Origin: Tsukamurella asaccharolytica | GTDB lineage: Bacteria > Actinomycetota > Actinomycetes > Mycobacteriales > Mycobacteriaceae | Assembly: GCF_007858435.1 (NCBI RefSeq) | Contig: NZ_VIGW01000001.1 | Coordinates: forward strand, 434,001-498,000 | Length of the DNA: 64,000 bases | Direction of reading: 5' to 3' | Shown: one piece after another, positions 55,522-63,123 of the stretch | How the letters are laid out: each line of letters opens with the position of its first letter | Position numbering within the stretch: the first letter of the stretch is position 1 | The notes under the pieces: model-generated | Told to the model about the DNA's origin: nothing | Databases searched by the model: none | Seen by the model: the letters and a program-made list of their open reading frames with translations, nothing else | Translations under genes and position numbers: made by a program

Positions 55522-56985
55522 TCAGATCCCGAACAGCACCTCGATCGGCTCCTTGGCGAAGTACAGCAGGAACAGCCCGGACACGACCCACAGCAGCGGG
55601 TGGACCTCCTTGATCTTCCCGCGCGCGACGGCCATCACCACCCAGGTGATGAAGCCGATGCCGATGCCGTTGGCGATCGAGTAGGTGAAGGGCATCGAGA
55701 CCACGGTGAGGAAGACGGGCAGCACCACGGAGAACTGCGTCCAGTCGATGTCCTTGAGCTGGCCCAGCATCATGGCGCCCACGATGACCAGCGCCGGCGC
55801 CGCGGCCTCGGACGGCACCACCTCGTAGAGCGGGGTGAAGAACATCGCGGCGAGGAAGAGCACACCGGTCACGATGTTCGCCAGGCCCGTGCGGGCGCCC
55901 TCGGCGATGCCCGACGCGGACTCGACGAAGACGGTGTTCGACGAGGCCGAGGCGCCGCCGCCCACGATCGCACCCGCGCCCTCGACGGCGAGCGCCTTAC
56001 CGATGTTCGGCACGGTGCCGTCCTCGCGCATGAGGCCGGCCTCCTTGGTCAGGCCCGTGATGGTGCCCATGGCGTCGAAGAAGTTCGACAGCACCAACGC
56101 GAAGACCAGCACCGACGCGGCGAGCACGCCGATCCGGGTGAACGCGCCGAAGACGTCGACCTCGCCGACCAGCGACAGGTCCGGCAGGCCGCCGAGGCTC
56201 GACGGGAGCTCGGGGATGTTCAGGCTCCAGCCGTGCGGGTCCTTGAACGACGGTCCGAGGCCCGCCACCCGCTGCACGATCAGGGCGACGATCGTGGTGA
56301 TGACGATGCCCAGCAGGATCGCCCCCGGCACCCTGCGCACCACGAGCACGCCGAGGAGCAGAACACCGAAGACGAAGACCGCCGTCGGCCACGCCGCGAC
56401 GGAGTTGCCGATGCCGAGGCCGACGGGCACCGTCGTGCCCGCGGCGTCGGGGATGCGCCGCACGAACCCCGCATCGACGAAGCCGATGAACGCGATGAAG
56501 CAGCCGATGCCCGCGGCGATCGCCGCCTTGAGCTCGGCGGGGATGGCCCGGAAGACGGCGGTGCGGAAGCCGGTGACGCCGAGAAGCACGATGATGATGC
56601 CGTCGATCACCACGAGCCCCATCGCCTCGGGCCAGGTGACCTGCGGCGCGATGCTCACGGCGAGGAGGCTGTTGACGCCGAGGCCTGCGGCGATGCCGAA
56701 GGGGTAGTTGACGATCGCCCCGAAGACGATGCACATCACGCCCGCGACGAGCGCCGTCACCGCCGCGACCTGCGCGGTGGGGAGCACGTTGCCGAGCACG
56801 TCGACGTTCTTGTTGTTGCCGGCGACGCCGCCGATGATGATCGGGTTGAGGACCACGATGTAGGCCATCGTGAAGAACGTGACGAGGCCGCCACGGAGCT
56901 CGCGCGGCACCGTCGAACCGCGCTCGGAGATGCGGAAGTACCGGTCGATGGGCCCCAGCTGGGGCTCTCTGGTCGGAGCAGACAC
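55522..56985 (-). CDS. NCS2-family purine permease (AzgA-like)
   Basis: A membrane carrier of 487 residues taking up adenine, guanine or hypoxanthine with protons. It has the AzgA-type start: DRYFRISERGSTVPRELRGG and LVTFFTMAYIVVLNP. FGIAAGLGVNSLLA and SSNTVFVESASGIAEGARTG are its ion/substrate-site segments. GTG 56985 was chosen because the conserved protein starts there and AAGGGG stands before it; the much longer upstream frame crosses the divergent CPBP gene. It ends four bases from the convergent gene. Confidence 0.92.
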   Translation of the reverse strand: MSAPTREPQLGPIDRYFRISERGSTVPRELRGGLVTFFTMAYIVVLNPIIIGGVAGNNKNVDVLGNVLPTAQVAAVTALVAGVMCIVFGAIVNYPFGIAAGLGVNSLLAVSIAPQVTWPEAMGLVVIDGIIIVLLGVTGFRTAVFRAIPAELKAAIAAGIGCFIAFIGFVDAGFVRRIPDAAGTTVPVGLGIGNSVAAWPTAVFVFGVLLLGVLVVRRVPGAILLGIVITTIVALIVQRVAGLGPSFKDPHGWSLNIPELPSSLGGLPDLSLVGEVDVFGAFTRIGVLAASVLVFALVLSNFFDAMGTITGLTKEAGLMREDGTVPNIGKALAVEGAGAIVGGGASASSNTVFVESASGIAEGARTGLANIVTGVLFLAAMFFTPLYEVVPSEAAAPALVIVGAMMLGQLKDIDWTQFSVVLPVFLTVVSMPFTYSIANGIGIGFITWVVMAVARGKIKEVHPLLWVVSGLFLLYFAKEPIEVLFGI

Positions 56986-57048
56986 GATGGGACCCCTTAC
57001 TCGCTGCAGGACCGGGCAATCGTAACGGGACACGGATAGGGTGTCCCG

Positions 57049-57828
57049 GTGAGCGCTTCCGAGCCCGTCCCGATCGCTGAACGGCGCCCCCTCCGCGCCG
57101 AGGTCGCGATCGTGCTGCTGGTGACTTTCGCCTGGTCGGGACTGTATTCGACGGTGCGCCTCATCGGCTATCAGCTCGGGCCCGGGGTACGCGGGACGAC
57201 GGTGACGCTCAATCCCGTCCGCAGCCCGCACGCGGTGATCGATTTCCTGCTGCAGGTGCTCGGCGCCGTGCAGTTGTTCGGCTGGGCGGCGCTGGCGCTG
57301 TACCTGCTGTACCGGTCCGGGATCGGATTCGCCGATATCGGCTTCGCGCTGCGCCGGCCGCGGCGGGCGCTGCTGCGCGACGTCGGGCTGGGCACCGGGC
57401 TGGCCGCGCTCATCGGCATCCCGGGCCTGGCGCTGTACGCGGCCGGCCGGGCGTTGGGCGTCACGGCGAGCGTCGTGCCCGCGTCCGGCGACGTGCAGTG
57501 GTGGCGGATCCTCACCTACGTCCTGCTCGCTGCGGGCAACGCCGTCGCGGAGGAGGTCGTGGTCGTCGGCTACTTCATGACCCGGCTGCGGCAGCTCGGC
57601 GTGGGGCCGGCCGGTTCCGTCGCGGCGTCCTCCGTCCTGCGCGGCTCGTACCACCTGTACCAGGGCTTCGGCGCGGGCCTGGGGAACCTGGTGATGGGCG
57701 TGGTCTTCGGGGCGGCCTACGAGCGGTGGCGGAAGCTGTGGCCGCTGGTGATCGCGCACTTCCTGCTCGACGTCGTGGCCTTCGTCGGCTTCGCGCTCCT
57801 GCGGCCGTATCTGGGCTTCCTCACGTGA
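57049..57828 (+). CDS. CPBP-family intramembrane protein (type II CAAX-like)
   Basis: A 259-residue protein with about seven membrane segments and the CPBP signature: NAVAEEVVVVGYFMTRLRQL, then RGSYHLYQGFG and HFLLDVVAFVG. These carry the paired glutamates and the two histidine motifs. The first motif lacks the usual arginine three residues after the pair (EExxxR), as in other actinobacterial members. Members cut or handle prenylated or other membrane proteins in some bacteria; the substrate is unknown here. Divergent from the purine permease by 63 bases. Confidence 0.85.
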   Translation: MSASEPVPIAERRPLRAEVAIVLLVTFAWSGLYSTVRLIGYQLGPGVRGTTVTLNPVRSPHAVIDFLLQVLGAVQLFGWAALALYLLYRSGIGFADIGFALRRPRRALLRDVGLGTGLAALIGIPGLALYAAGRALGVTASVVPASGDVQWWRILTYVLLAAGNAVAEEVVVVGYFMTRLRQLGVGPAGSVAASSVLRGSYHLYQGFGAGLGNLVMGVVFGAAYERWRKLWPLVIAHFLLDVVAFVGFALLRPYLGFLT

Positions 57829-57870
57829 TCCCGCCGACCGGCACTCCGTGAGGCGACGGGTTCCTCGCGA

Positions 57871-57953
57871 GCGCCATTCAGAAACTGAATAACCGCAGCT
57901 CCACCTCGCAGACCGCCCCGCGAACAGGCGTTATGCAGAATCTGAATGGGCGC
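57871..57953. repeat. Long imperfect inverted repeat with AT-rich arms
   Basis: The arms are GCGCCATTCAGAAACTGAAT (57871-57890, continuing AACCG) and, reversed, GCGCCCATTCAGATTCTGCA (from 57953, continuing TAACG), separated by 33 bases. The left arm is itself a palindrome (ATTCAG-AAA-CTGAAT). It lies between two plus-strand genes, 43 bases after the CPBP stop. It may end that transcript; its size and AT content also recall small mobile repeats. The rest of the 229-base gap has no gene. Confidence 0.55.
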
Positions 57954-58057
57954 CGTTCGAGAACTGTCCCCCCGGCACCGCCCCGCACGCCGGGCCGGTG
58001 CCGCCCGCGCCGGTCATCTCGCCGGATTCTCAGTCGTGCCCAGTACAGTCGATCTGC

Positions 58058-59452
58058 GTGAACGACGAACGACCGCGCGACGAGCGGAACCTCGCCTGGT
58101 CGCAGGTCCCCGAGGGCGACCCGCGCTCCCGCGCGCCCCGGTACCCGCAGGGCACCCCCCGCCCGCGCCAGGGCCAGCGACCCGTCCCGCCCCCGCAGCG
58201 GCCCGGGCAACAACCGCCCCGTCGGCCCGCACCTCGGAACCCCGCACCCCAGAGCCCGCCGCCGGGATGGGCCCCCCGCCAGGAACCCGAGCCGCTCCCC
58301 GCGAGCGAGGTCAGACGGCCCGTCGGCGCCCGGGGCAGCACCGGCGGGCGGGTCCCGCCGCCCCCGCGCCCCCCTCGGAACACGAACCGCGGCAGGGACC
58401 GGGAACCACGCCGGCGCTCCTCCGCCGCTCCCGCGCCCGCGGCGCCCGCGCCGAAGAAGGTCCGGCGCAAACGCAAGCTGCATCCCTTCCGCTGGCTGGG
58501 GATCTTCCTCGTGCTGCTGCTCGTGGGCACGGTCGCGGGCACGATCTACTTCGACGGCAAGCTCACGCGGATTCCGGCGCTCGCGTCGTACGCGGGCCGC
58601 GTCGCCGACACGCCGGGCACGAACTGGCTGCTCGTGGGCACCGACGCGCGGGAGGGCCTCACCCCCGCGCAGCAGAAGGCGCTCGCCACGGGCGGCGACC
58701 TGGGCGGGGCCCGCACGGACACGATCATGCTCGTGCACATCCCGAAATCGGGCGATGCGACACTGGTCTCGATCCCCCGCGACCTCTTCGTACAGGTCCC
58801 CGGGCAGGGCGGGCACAAGATCAACGCCGCCTACTTCCTGGGCAGCACGTCGGGCGCCGGCCAGGCGGGCGGCGCCCAACTGCTGGTCCAGACCTTCGAG
58901 AAGGCGTCCGGGGTGCGCATCGACCACTACGCGGAGATCGGCTTCGGCGGCTTCGCGAACATGGTCGACGCGGTCGGCGGCGTCGAGATGTGCCCGAAGT
59001 ACCCGATCAACGATCCGAAGGCGGGCCTGCGGATCAAGGCCGGCTGCCAGACGCTCGACGGCGCCCAGGCGCTCGGCTACGTGCGTACCCGCGCAACCCC
59101 GAACGCCGACCTGGACCGGGTGGTGCACCAACGGGAATTCATGTCGGCGCTGTTCACGGAGGTGACCTCGCCCACGACGCTGCTCAATCCGTTCGAGCTG
59201 TGGGGCCTGTCGAACGCGGTGGCCGACGCGCTGTCCGTCGACGAGGACACTCACCTATGGGATCTCGCGCGCCTCGCGTGGGCGATGAGCGGGAGCACCG
59301 TCACCACCACGACCCCCACCGCGGGCAGCACGTACACCAGCGACGGGGACTCGCTGGCCTGGGGAAAGAACACCGACGAGTTCTTCAGGCTGCTTGCCGC
59401 GGACCAACCGATTCCCGCTCGCCTCCTCAGTGGAACCCCCGGTACCGGTTAG
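58058..59452 (+). CDS. LytR-CpsA-Psr family ligase
   Basis: LCP proteins join arabinogalactan or other glycopolymers to peptidoglycan outside the membrane. The 464-residue protein has a 140-residue arginine/proline-rich cytoplasmic start, one membrane segment (FRWLGIFLVLLLVGTVAGTI), and the LCP domain. That domain is marked by NWLLVGTDAREG, GGARTDTIMLVHIPKSGDA, SIPRDLFVQVPG, HKINAAYFLG and YVRTRATPNADLDRVVHQRE. Those hold the arginines and aspartates that bind pyrophosphate. There is no C-terminal LytR_C domain. The start is GTG 58058. Confidence 0.92.
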   Translation: MNDERPRDERNLAWSQVPEGDPRSRAPRYPQGTPRPRQGQRPVPPPQRPGQQPPRRPAPRNPAPQSPPPGWAPRQEPEPLPASEVRRPVGARGSTGGRVPPPPRPPRNTNRGRDREPRRRSSAAPAPAAPAPKKVRRKRKLHPFRWLGIFLVLLLVGTVAGTIYFDGKLTRIPALASYAGRVADTPGTNWLLVGTDAREGLTPAQQKALATGGDLGGARTDTIMLVHIPKSGDATLVSIPRDLFVQVPGQGGHKINAAYFLGSTSGAGQAGGAQLLVQTFEKASGVRIDHYAEIGFGGFANMVDAVGGVEMCPKYPINDPKAGLRIKAGCQTLDGAQALGYVRTRATPNADLDRVVHQREFMSALFTEVTSPTTLLNPFELWGLSNAVADALSVDEDTHLWDLARLAWAMSGSTVTTTTPTAGSTYTSDGDSLAWGKNTDEFFRLLAADQPIPARLLSGTPGTG

Positions 59453-59461
59453 GGTGTCGCC

Positions 59462-60118
59462 ATGACTGCACGCGGCCGCATCGGCCGTCCGCCGAAGGTG
59501 AACCGGGAGCAAGTGGTCGCCGCCGCGGCCGAGATCCTCGCCACCGATCCGCTGAAGTTCTCGATGCGCACCCTGGCGGCGCGCCTCGACATCAGCGCGA
59601 TGGGCATCTACCACTACTTCGATTCGAAGAACGACCTCCTGGGCGCCGTTCTCGAGCATCAGTCGTGGAACACCCCCGTGCCCGAGTTGCCGGAAGATCC
59701 TCATCAGCGGCTGGTGGAGCTGCCGCTCACCGTGATCGATCACCTCACCCGGCATCCGTGGGTGGTCGACGTGCTCTCGGCCGACGAGATCATCGACGCC
59801 TACTCGGCGTGGTCGTTCGACGAGTTCCTGCGGACCACGGACGAGATCGGCATCCCCGAGGACGAGTCGCTGCACCTGCTGCTGGGCCTGTGGCGGATCA
59901 CGATCGGCGAGGTCACGGTGCGCACCAACCAGGCGATGCGCGAGGCCAGCCCGTCGGCGAGCGCCTGGTACGAGCGGGAGATCCCGCAGCACGTCGTCGA
60001 CCGGCCCCGACTGGCCCGCGCGCTCGGCGCCCTGGACCCGAGCGCCGAGACCTACGACGTGCGGGAGACGATCCTGGCGCACCTGCGCGGCGCCCTCGGC
60101 GACCGCTTCCACGGCTGA
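59462..60118 (+). CDS. TetR-family transcriptional regulator
   Basis: A 218-residue regulator with an N-terminal helix-turn-helix (AAAEILATDPLKFSMRTLA, LDISAMGIYHYFDSKNDLL) and a C-terminal helical domain of the TetR type. It follows the LCP gene by nine bases on the same strand, which suggests co-transcription. No operator-like palindrome is seen nearby, so its target is unknown. It ends at a strong convergent hairpin. Confidence 0.9.
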   Translation: MTARGRIGRPPKVNREQVVAAAAEILATDPLKFSMRTLAARLDISAMGIYHYFDSKNDLLGAVLEHQSWNTPVPELPEDPHQRLVELPLTVIDHLTRHPWVVDVLSADEIIDAYSAWSFDEFLRTTDEIGIPEDESLHLLLGLWRITIGEVTVRTNQAMREASPSASAWYEREIPQHVVDRPRLARALGALDPSAETYDVRETILAHLRGALGDRFHG

Positions 60119-60122
60119 GCCG

Positions 60123-60146
60123 GGCCCGATCCCTCCGGACCGGGCC
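60123..60146. terminator. Bidirectional terminator hairpin
   Basis: GGCCCGATCC (60123-60132) and GGACCGGGCC (60137-60146) pair with one mismatch around the loop CTCC, between the convergent TetR and DUF5926 stops, four bases after the TetR stop. Confidence 0.7.
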
Positions 60147-60158
60147 GGTCGGCCGGGA

Positions 60159-61055
60159 CTACAGCGAGACCTGACGGCCGCGCAGGCCGTCGCGGGAGCG
60201 CCGCTGCGCGGCGGTGAGCTCGGAGTCGTCGGCCAGGGCCTCGGCGAGGCGCTTGGCCAGCTCGACGGTGCCGGCCACCCACTCGTCCGGGTGCGAATCG
60301 CGATCGAGATCGAAGACGGGCACGAGCAGGCCGTCGGAGCGGAACGAGCCCGCGAACCGCGAGCCCTCGCCCACGGTGAGTCCGCCGGCGGCGTGCACGC
60401 GGGCCAGGGCGGCCATCAGCTCGTCCTCGGGGGCGGGGTGCACCCAGCGCAGGTGCGCCTTGGAGCCGGTGTCGGCCCACCACGGCGCACCGATGCCGTC
60501 GGCGCCCAGGTCGAGGCGCGCGGCGGGGGTGATGAGCGAGTTGGCGTGCTCGACGAGCTGCCGGGTCTGCGCATCGGCGGCGCCGGCGAGCCACCAGTCG
60601 AAGTCCTTGTGCACGGTGACCGCGAGCGGCCCCGCGGCGTCCAGGACCTCGAGCAGCGCACCGTCGGACTCCTCCGCCAGCGCCTCCCCCACCTCGGCGT
60701 CGGCGGCGAACCGGGCGGCGCCGGCGAGCGCGGCGCCGGGCTGCAGCGGTCGGGTCGCGGTCTGCAGGGCGGCGTAGCCGATGACCCCGTCGGACTCCTC
60801 GCGGACCAGGGCCTGCGCGGCGCCGGGGAGCACCGTCGCGAGCCGGACCTCGCGGTTCGCGCCCGTGACGGTCAGGGGCGCGGTGGCGCTGGGCACGAAG
60901 TTGCGGAGCGCGACGATGTCGCATTCGGCGGCCAGGCCTTCGAACGGGCGGCTGCCCTCGGCGGCCGACGCCTCGGCGCGGGCGCGCCGGGCGGCCACCT
61001 TCTCGGCACGGTTCGATCCCTCGCGGGGAGTGGCATTGCGTTCGCGTCTACCCAT
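60159..61055 (-). CDS. DUF5926-family protein
   Basis: A 298-residue soluble protein of unknown function, conserved in mycolata and other actinobacteria. It starts with a basic arm (MGRRERNATPREGSNRAEKV) and then an alpha/beta region with repeats of acidic and alanine-rich helices. Characteristic pieces are FEGLAAECDIVALRNFVPSA, HKDFDWWLAGA, and SFRSDGLLVPVFDLDRD. There is no signal peptide. It lies nine bases beyond the glpQ1 stop and probably in one operon with it. The family name is from recalled sequence likeness. Confidence 0.7.
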   Translation of the reverse strand: MGRRERNATPREGSNRAEKVAARRARAEASAAEGSRPFEGLAAECDIVALRNFVPSATAPLTVTGANREVRLATVLPGAAQALVREESDGVIGYAALQTATRPLQPGAALAGAARFAADAEVGEALAEESDGALLEVLDAAGPLAVTVHKDFDWWLAGAADAQTRQLVEHANSLITPAARLDLGADGIGAPWWADTGSKAHLRWVHPAPEDELMAALARVHAAGGLTVGEGSRFAGSFRSDGLLVPVFDLDRDSHPDEWVAGTVELAKRLAEALADDSELTAAQRRSRDGLRGRQVSL

Positions 61056-61064
61056 GTGGAGAGC

Positions 61065-61823
61065 CTATCCCCGCAGCCAGGAGCGGGTACGGGCCGGGTG
61101 GTTGGTGGCGATCCACTCGACGCCGAGGCCGTTGCACAGGGCGACGTCGGCCTCGGAGTCGACGGTCCAGCAGTACGTGAACCGGCCGGCGGCCCGGGCC
61201 TTGGCGACGGTGTCGGGCCGCTCCCGCAGCGAGTCCACCGACGGGCCGATGCCCTGGGCGCGGACCGCGGTGGCCGCGCCGCCGCCGAGCAGCCGGGAGG
61301 CCTCGCCGAGCAGCACGGTGGGGACTCCGGGGGCGTTGCGGCGCACGCGCCAGACGGCGGATCCGGAGAAGGAGATGACGACGACGGGCGCGTCGGCGAC
61401 GTCCTCGGGCTTGGTGAGCCCGTGGCGCTGGAGCGCGGCGAGCAGCTTCTGCTCGACCATCCCGCCGAAGCGCACCGGATGCTTGGTCTCGACGAAGAGC
61501 TTGCGGCCGGACGTGCGGGCCAGCTCGATCAGTTCCTCGAGGGTGACCACGGGCTCGGGATGGCCGGGCCGCTTCCACGAACCGAAGTCCATCGCCTTCA
61601 GGTCGGCGAGGTCGAGCTCGGAGACGGCGCCCGTCCCGTCGGAGGTGCGCTCGACGGTGCGGTCGTGCAGGCAGACGAGGTGGTGATCCTTGGTGAGCCG
61701 GACGTCGCACTCGATCGCATCGGCGCCCTCGGCGACCGCGGCCTCGAAGGCGCTCATGGTGTGCTCGGGGAACTCCCCGCTGGCGCCCCGATGGGCAACG
61801 ATTCCCGCTACGCCGCCAACCAT
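61065..61823 (-). CDS. glpQ1: Glycerophosphodiester phosphodiesterase
   Basis: Releases sn-glycerol 3-phosphate from glycerophosphodiesters. The 252-residue cytoplasmic-form enzyme has the GDPD motif: VAHRGASGEFPEHT (catalytic histidine and arginine), then EGADAIECDVRLTKDHHLVC, with the metal glutamate/aspartate pair, and the second histidine in LHDRTVER. It has no signal peptide, like mycobacterial Rv3842c. Start ATG 61823, with AGGAGGGCGGG before it, lies 16 bases inside the upstream membrane-protein gene. Confidence 0.93.
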   Translation of the reverse strand: MVGGVAGIVAHRGASGEFPEHTMSAFEAAVAEGADAIECDVRLTKDHHLVCLHDRTVERTSDGTGAVSELDLADLKAMDFGSWKRPGHPEPVVTLEELIELARTSGRKLFVETKHPVRFGGMVEQKLLAALQRHGLTKPEDVADAPVVVISFSGSAVWRVRRNAPGVPTVLLGEASRLLGGGAATAVRAQGIGPSVDSLRERPDTVAKARAAGRFTYCWTVDSEADVALCNGLGVEWIATNHPARTRSWLRG

Positions 61824-62641
61824 CGCGTCCCGCCCTCCTGCTCCCGGGCCGTCGGCCCCCCGTCGATCATGCGCACCAACCGTGCCGTGAGCAGCAGGAA
61901 GGCCCCGCTCAGCAGGTAGGTCAGCGCGGTGTAGACCATCGCGTCGGCGCCGTGCTGAAGACCGCCGTCCGCACGCGAATACGCCACGCACGCCACCGTG
62001 ACGATAGTCAGCGCGACCCATGCCGCCCACCAGCGCCGGATGAACACCGCGCGACGATCCGTGGCCTGCCCGGCCGCGCGGCGCTGCGCATCGGCCAGCT
62101 CCAGCACGAGCACGGGTGCCGCCGCGAGGTTCACCACCGGGACCAGGCAGTACACCCACAGCTGCCACGCGGGGCGGGGCTCGCTGGTACCGACGGCCGC
62201 GTAGGCGCGCTCCCGCGATACCCGCAGCCATAGCGTGAGCACCACGAAGAGCGCGATCACCGCGAGCACGGCCAGCCACCCGATCGCGAACACCGCGACG
62301 GTGGCGGTCGCCGCGAGCCAGCCCGGCAGGGGACCCGACCGGTTGATCACCAGCAGCAGGTAGGCCAGCGCCTCCACGACCGCGGCGGCGAGGACGATGC
62401 CGATGGTCAGGCGCAGGACGAAGGGGGTCGCGTCGGCCGCGGTCTCCGCGGTGGTCGGCGCGGCGTCCGCGGGCGGACTGAAGTCCTGGCGCAGGCCCCA
62501 GCGGGGGGTCGTCGGGTACCGCGGCGTCGGCGTCGGGGCCGACGGTGCGCGGCGCGGCACCGGCAGCGTCTCGGGCGGGCGCCGGGCGAGCCACCGGAGG
62601 CGGGCGCGCGGCTGCGCGGTGCGCGCGGGGTTCGGGTGCAT
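61808..62641 (-). CDS. Membrane protein of unknown function (DUF4328-like)
   Basis: A 277-residue protein with a basic/proline-rich N-terminus of 70 residues. Six membrane segments or so follow (LTIGIVLAAAVVEALAYLLL, TVAVFAIGWLAVLAVIALFV, WQLWVYCLVPVVNLAAAPVL, WWAAWVALTIVTVACVAY, and a last pair). It occupies the place of mycobacterial Rv3843c next to glpQ1. The R-x-W-x-W-x3-P-V-x-N-L-x3 arrangement resembles DUF4328-type proteins, from memory only. Start ATG 62641 overlaps the rhodanese stop by one base. Confidence 0.7.
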   Translation of the reverse strand: MHPNPARTAQPRARLRWLARRPPETLPVPRRAPSAPTPTPRYPTTPRWGLRQDFSPPADAAPTTAETAADATPFVLRLTIGIVLAAAVVEALAYLLLVINRSGPLPGWLAATATVAVFAIGWLAVLAVIALFVVLTLWLRVSRERAYAAVGTSEPRPAWQLWVYCLVPVVNLAAAPVLVLELADAQRRAAGQATDRRAVFIRRWWAAWVALTIVTVACVAYSRADGGLQHGADAMVYTALTYLLSGAFLLLTARLVRMIDGGPTAREQEGGTRWLAA

Positions 62642-62991
62642 CAGACGGCCCCCGGGCTGCCGTCCGGTCGCACGACGGGCCTGCCGAGGGACGCCCAGGC
62701 GATCATCCCGCCGTCCACGACGACGGCCTCGATCCCCACGGTCTCGAGGTAGCGGACGGCCTGCTCGGAGCGGCCACCGCCACGGCAGATCACGCACACC
62801 TGATCGTCCGGGTCGATCTCTCCGAACCGGGCGGGCAGGTCGGGCAGCGGCAGGTGCACGGCCCCGGGGGCGTGGCCGAGGTCCCATTCGTCCGGATCGC
62901 GGACGTCGAGCACGGTGAGCCCCGGCGCGGCGGCGAGATCCGCGGGCAGGGCATCGACGGTGATCGGACCGTCTGCGGGGTAGTCCGTCAT
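62641..62991 (-). CDS. Rhodanese-like domain protein
   Basis: A 116-residue single-domain sulphurtransferase. It has the entry motif VLDVRDPDEWDLGHAPGAVH and the active-site loop VCVICRGGGRSEQAV, whose cysteine takes up the sulphur. It probably moves sulphur or acts on thiosulphate; the partner is unknown. It is alone upstream of the membrane-protein/glpQ1 genes and its promoter region carries DnaA-box-like repeats. Confidence 0.9.
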   Translation of the reverse strand: MTDYPADGPITVDALPADLAAAPGLTVLDVRDPDEWDLGHAPGAVHLPLPDLPARFGEIDPDDQVCVICRGGGRSEQAVRYLETVGIEAVVVDGGMIAWASLGRPVVRPDGSPGAV

Positions 62992-63030
62992 AGCTCCAGT
63001 CTTCCACGGGCGGCAGGCGCCGCCGACGAT

Positions 63031-63117
63031 TCATCCACAGTTTCCACAGACTCATCCACAACTTGAGGGTTGCTTAGCAAGCGCCTCACCAGCAGCGAAT
63101 CCGCCCCCTGTGGATCG
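63031..63117. promoter_or_regulatory. Cluster of DnaA-box-like sequences
   Basis: Four nonamers resemble the DnaA box TTATCCACA: TCATCCACA at 63031 and again at 63052 (each 8 of 9), GTTTCCACA at 63040 (7 of 9) and, on the other strand, CGATCCACA at 63117-63109 (7 of 9). They lie in the 132-base gap between sppA and the rhodanese gene. This is not the origin, as dnaA and dnaN are absent, but it could be a DnaA-binding or DnaA-regulated site. Confidence 0.5.
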
Positions 63118-63123
63118 AGCATG

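Noticed and set aside
55522-57759. Purine permease frame extended to 745 codons
   Set aside because: The extension crosses the divergent CPBP gene. The conserved protein starts at GTG 56985 with a ribosome-binding site.
62992-63123. Chromosomal origin of replication
   Set aside because: Only four weak boxes are present, and dnaA, dnaN, rpmH and an AT-rich unwinding region are missing.
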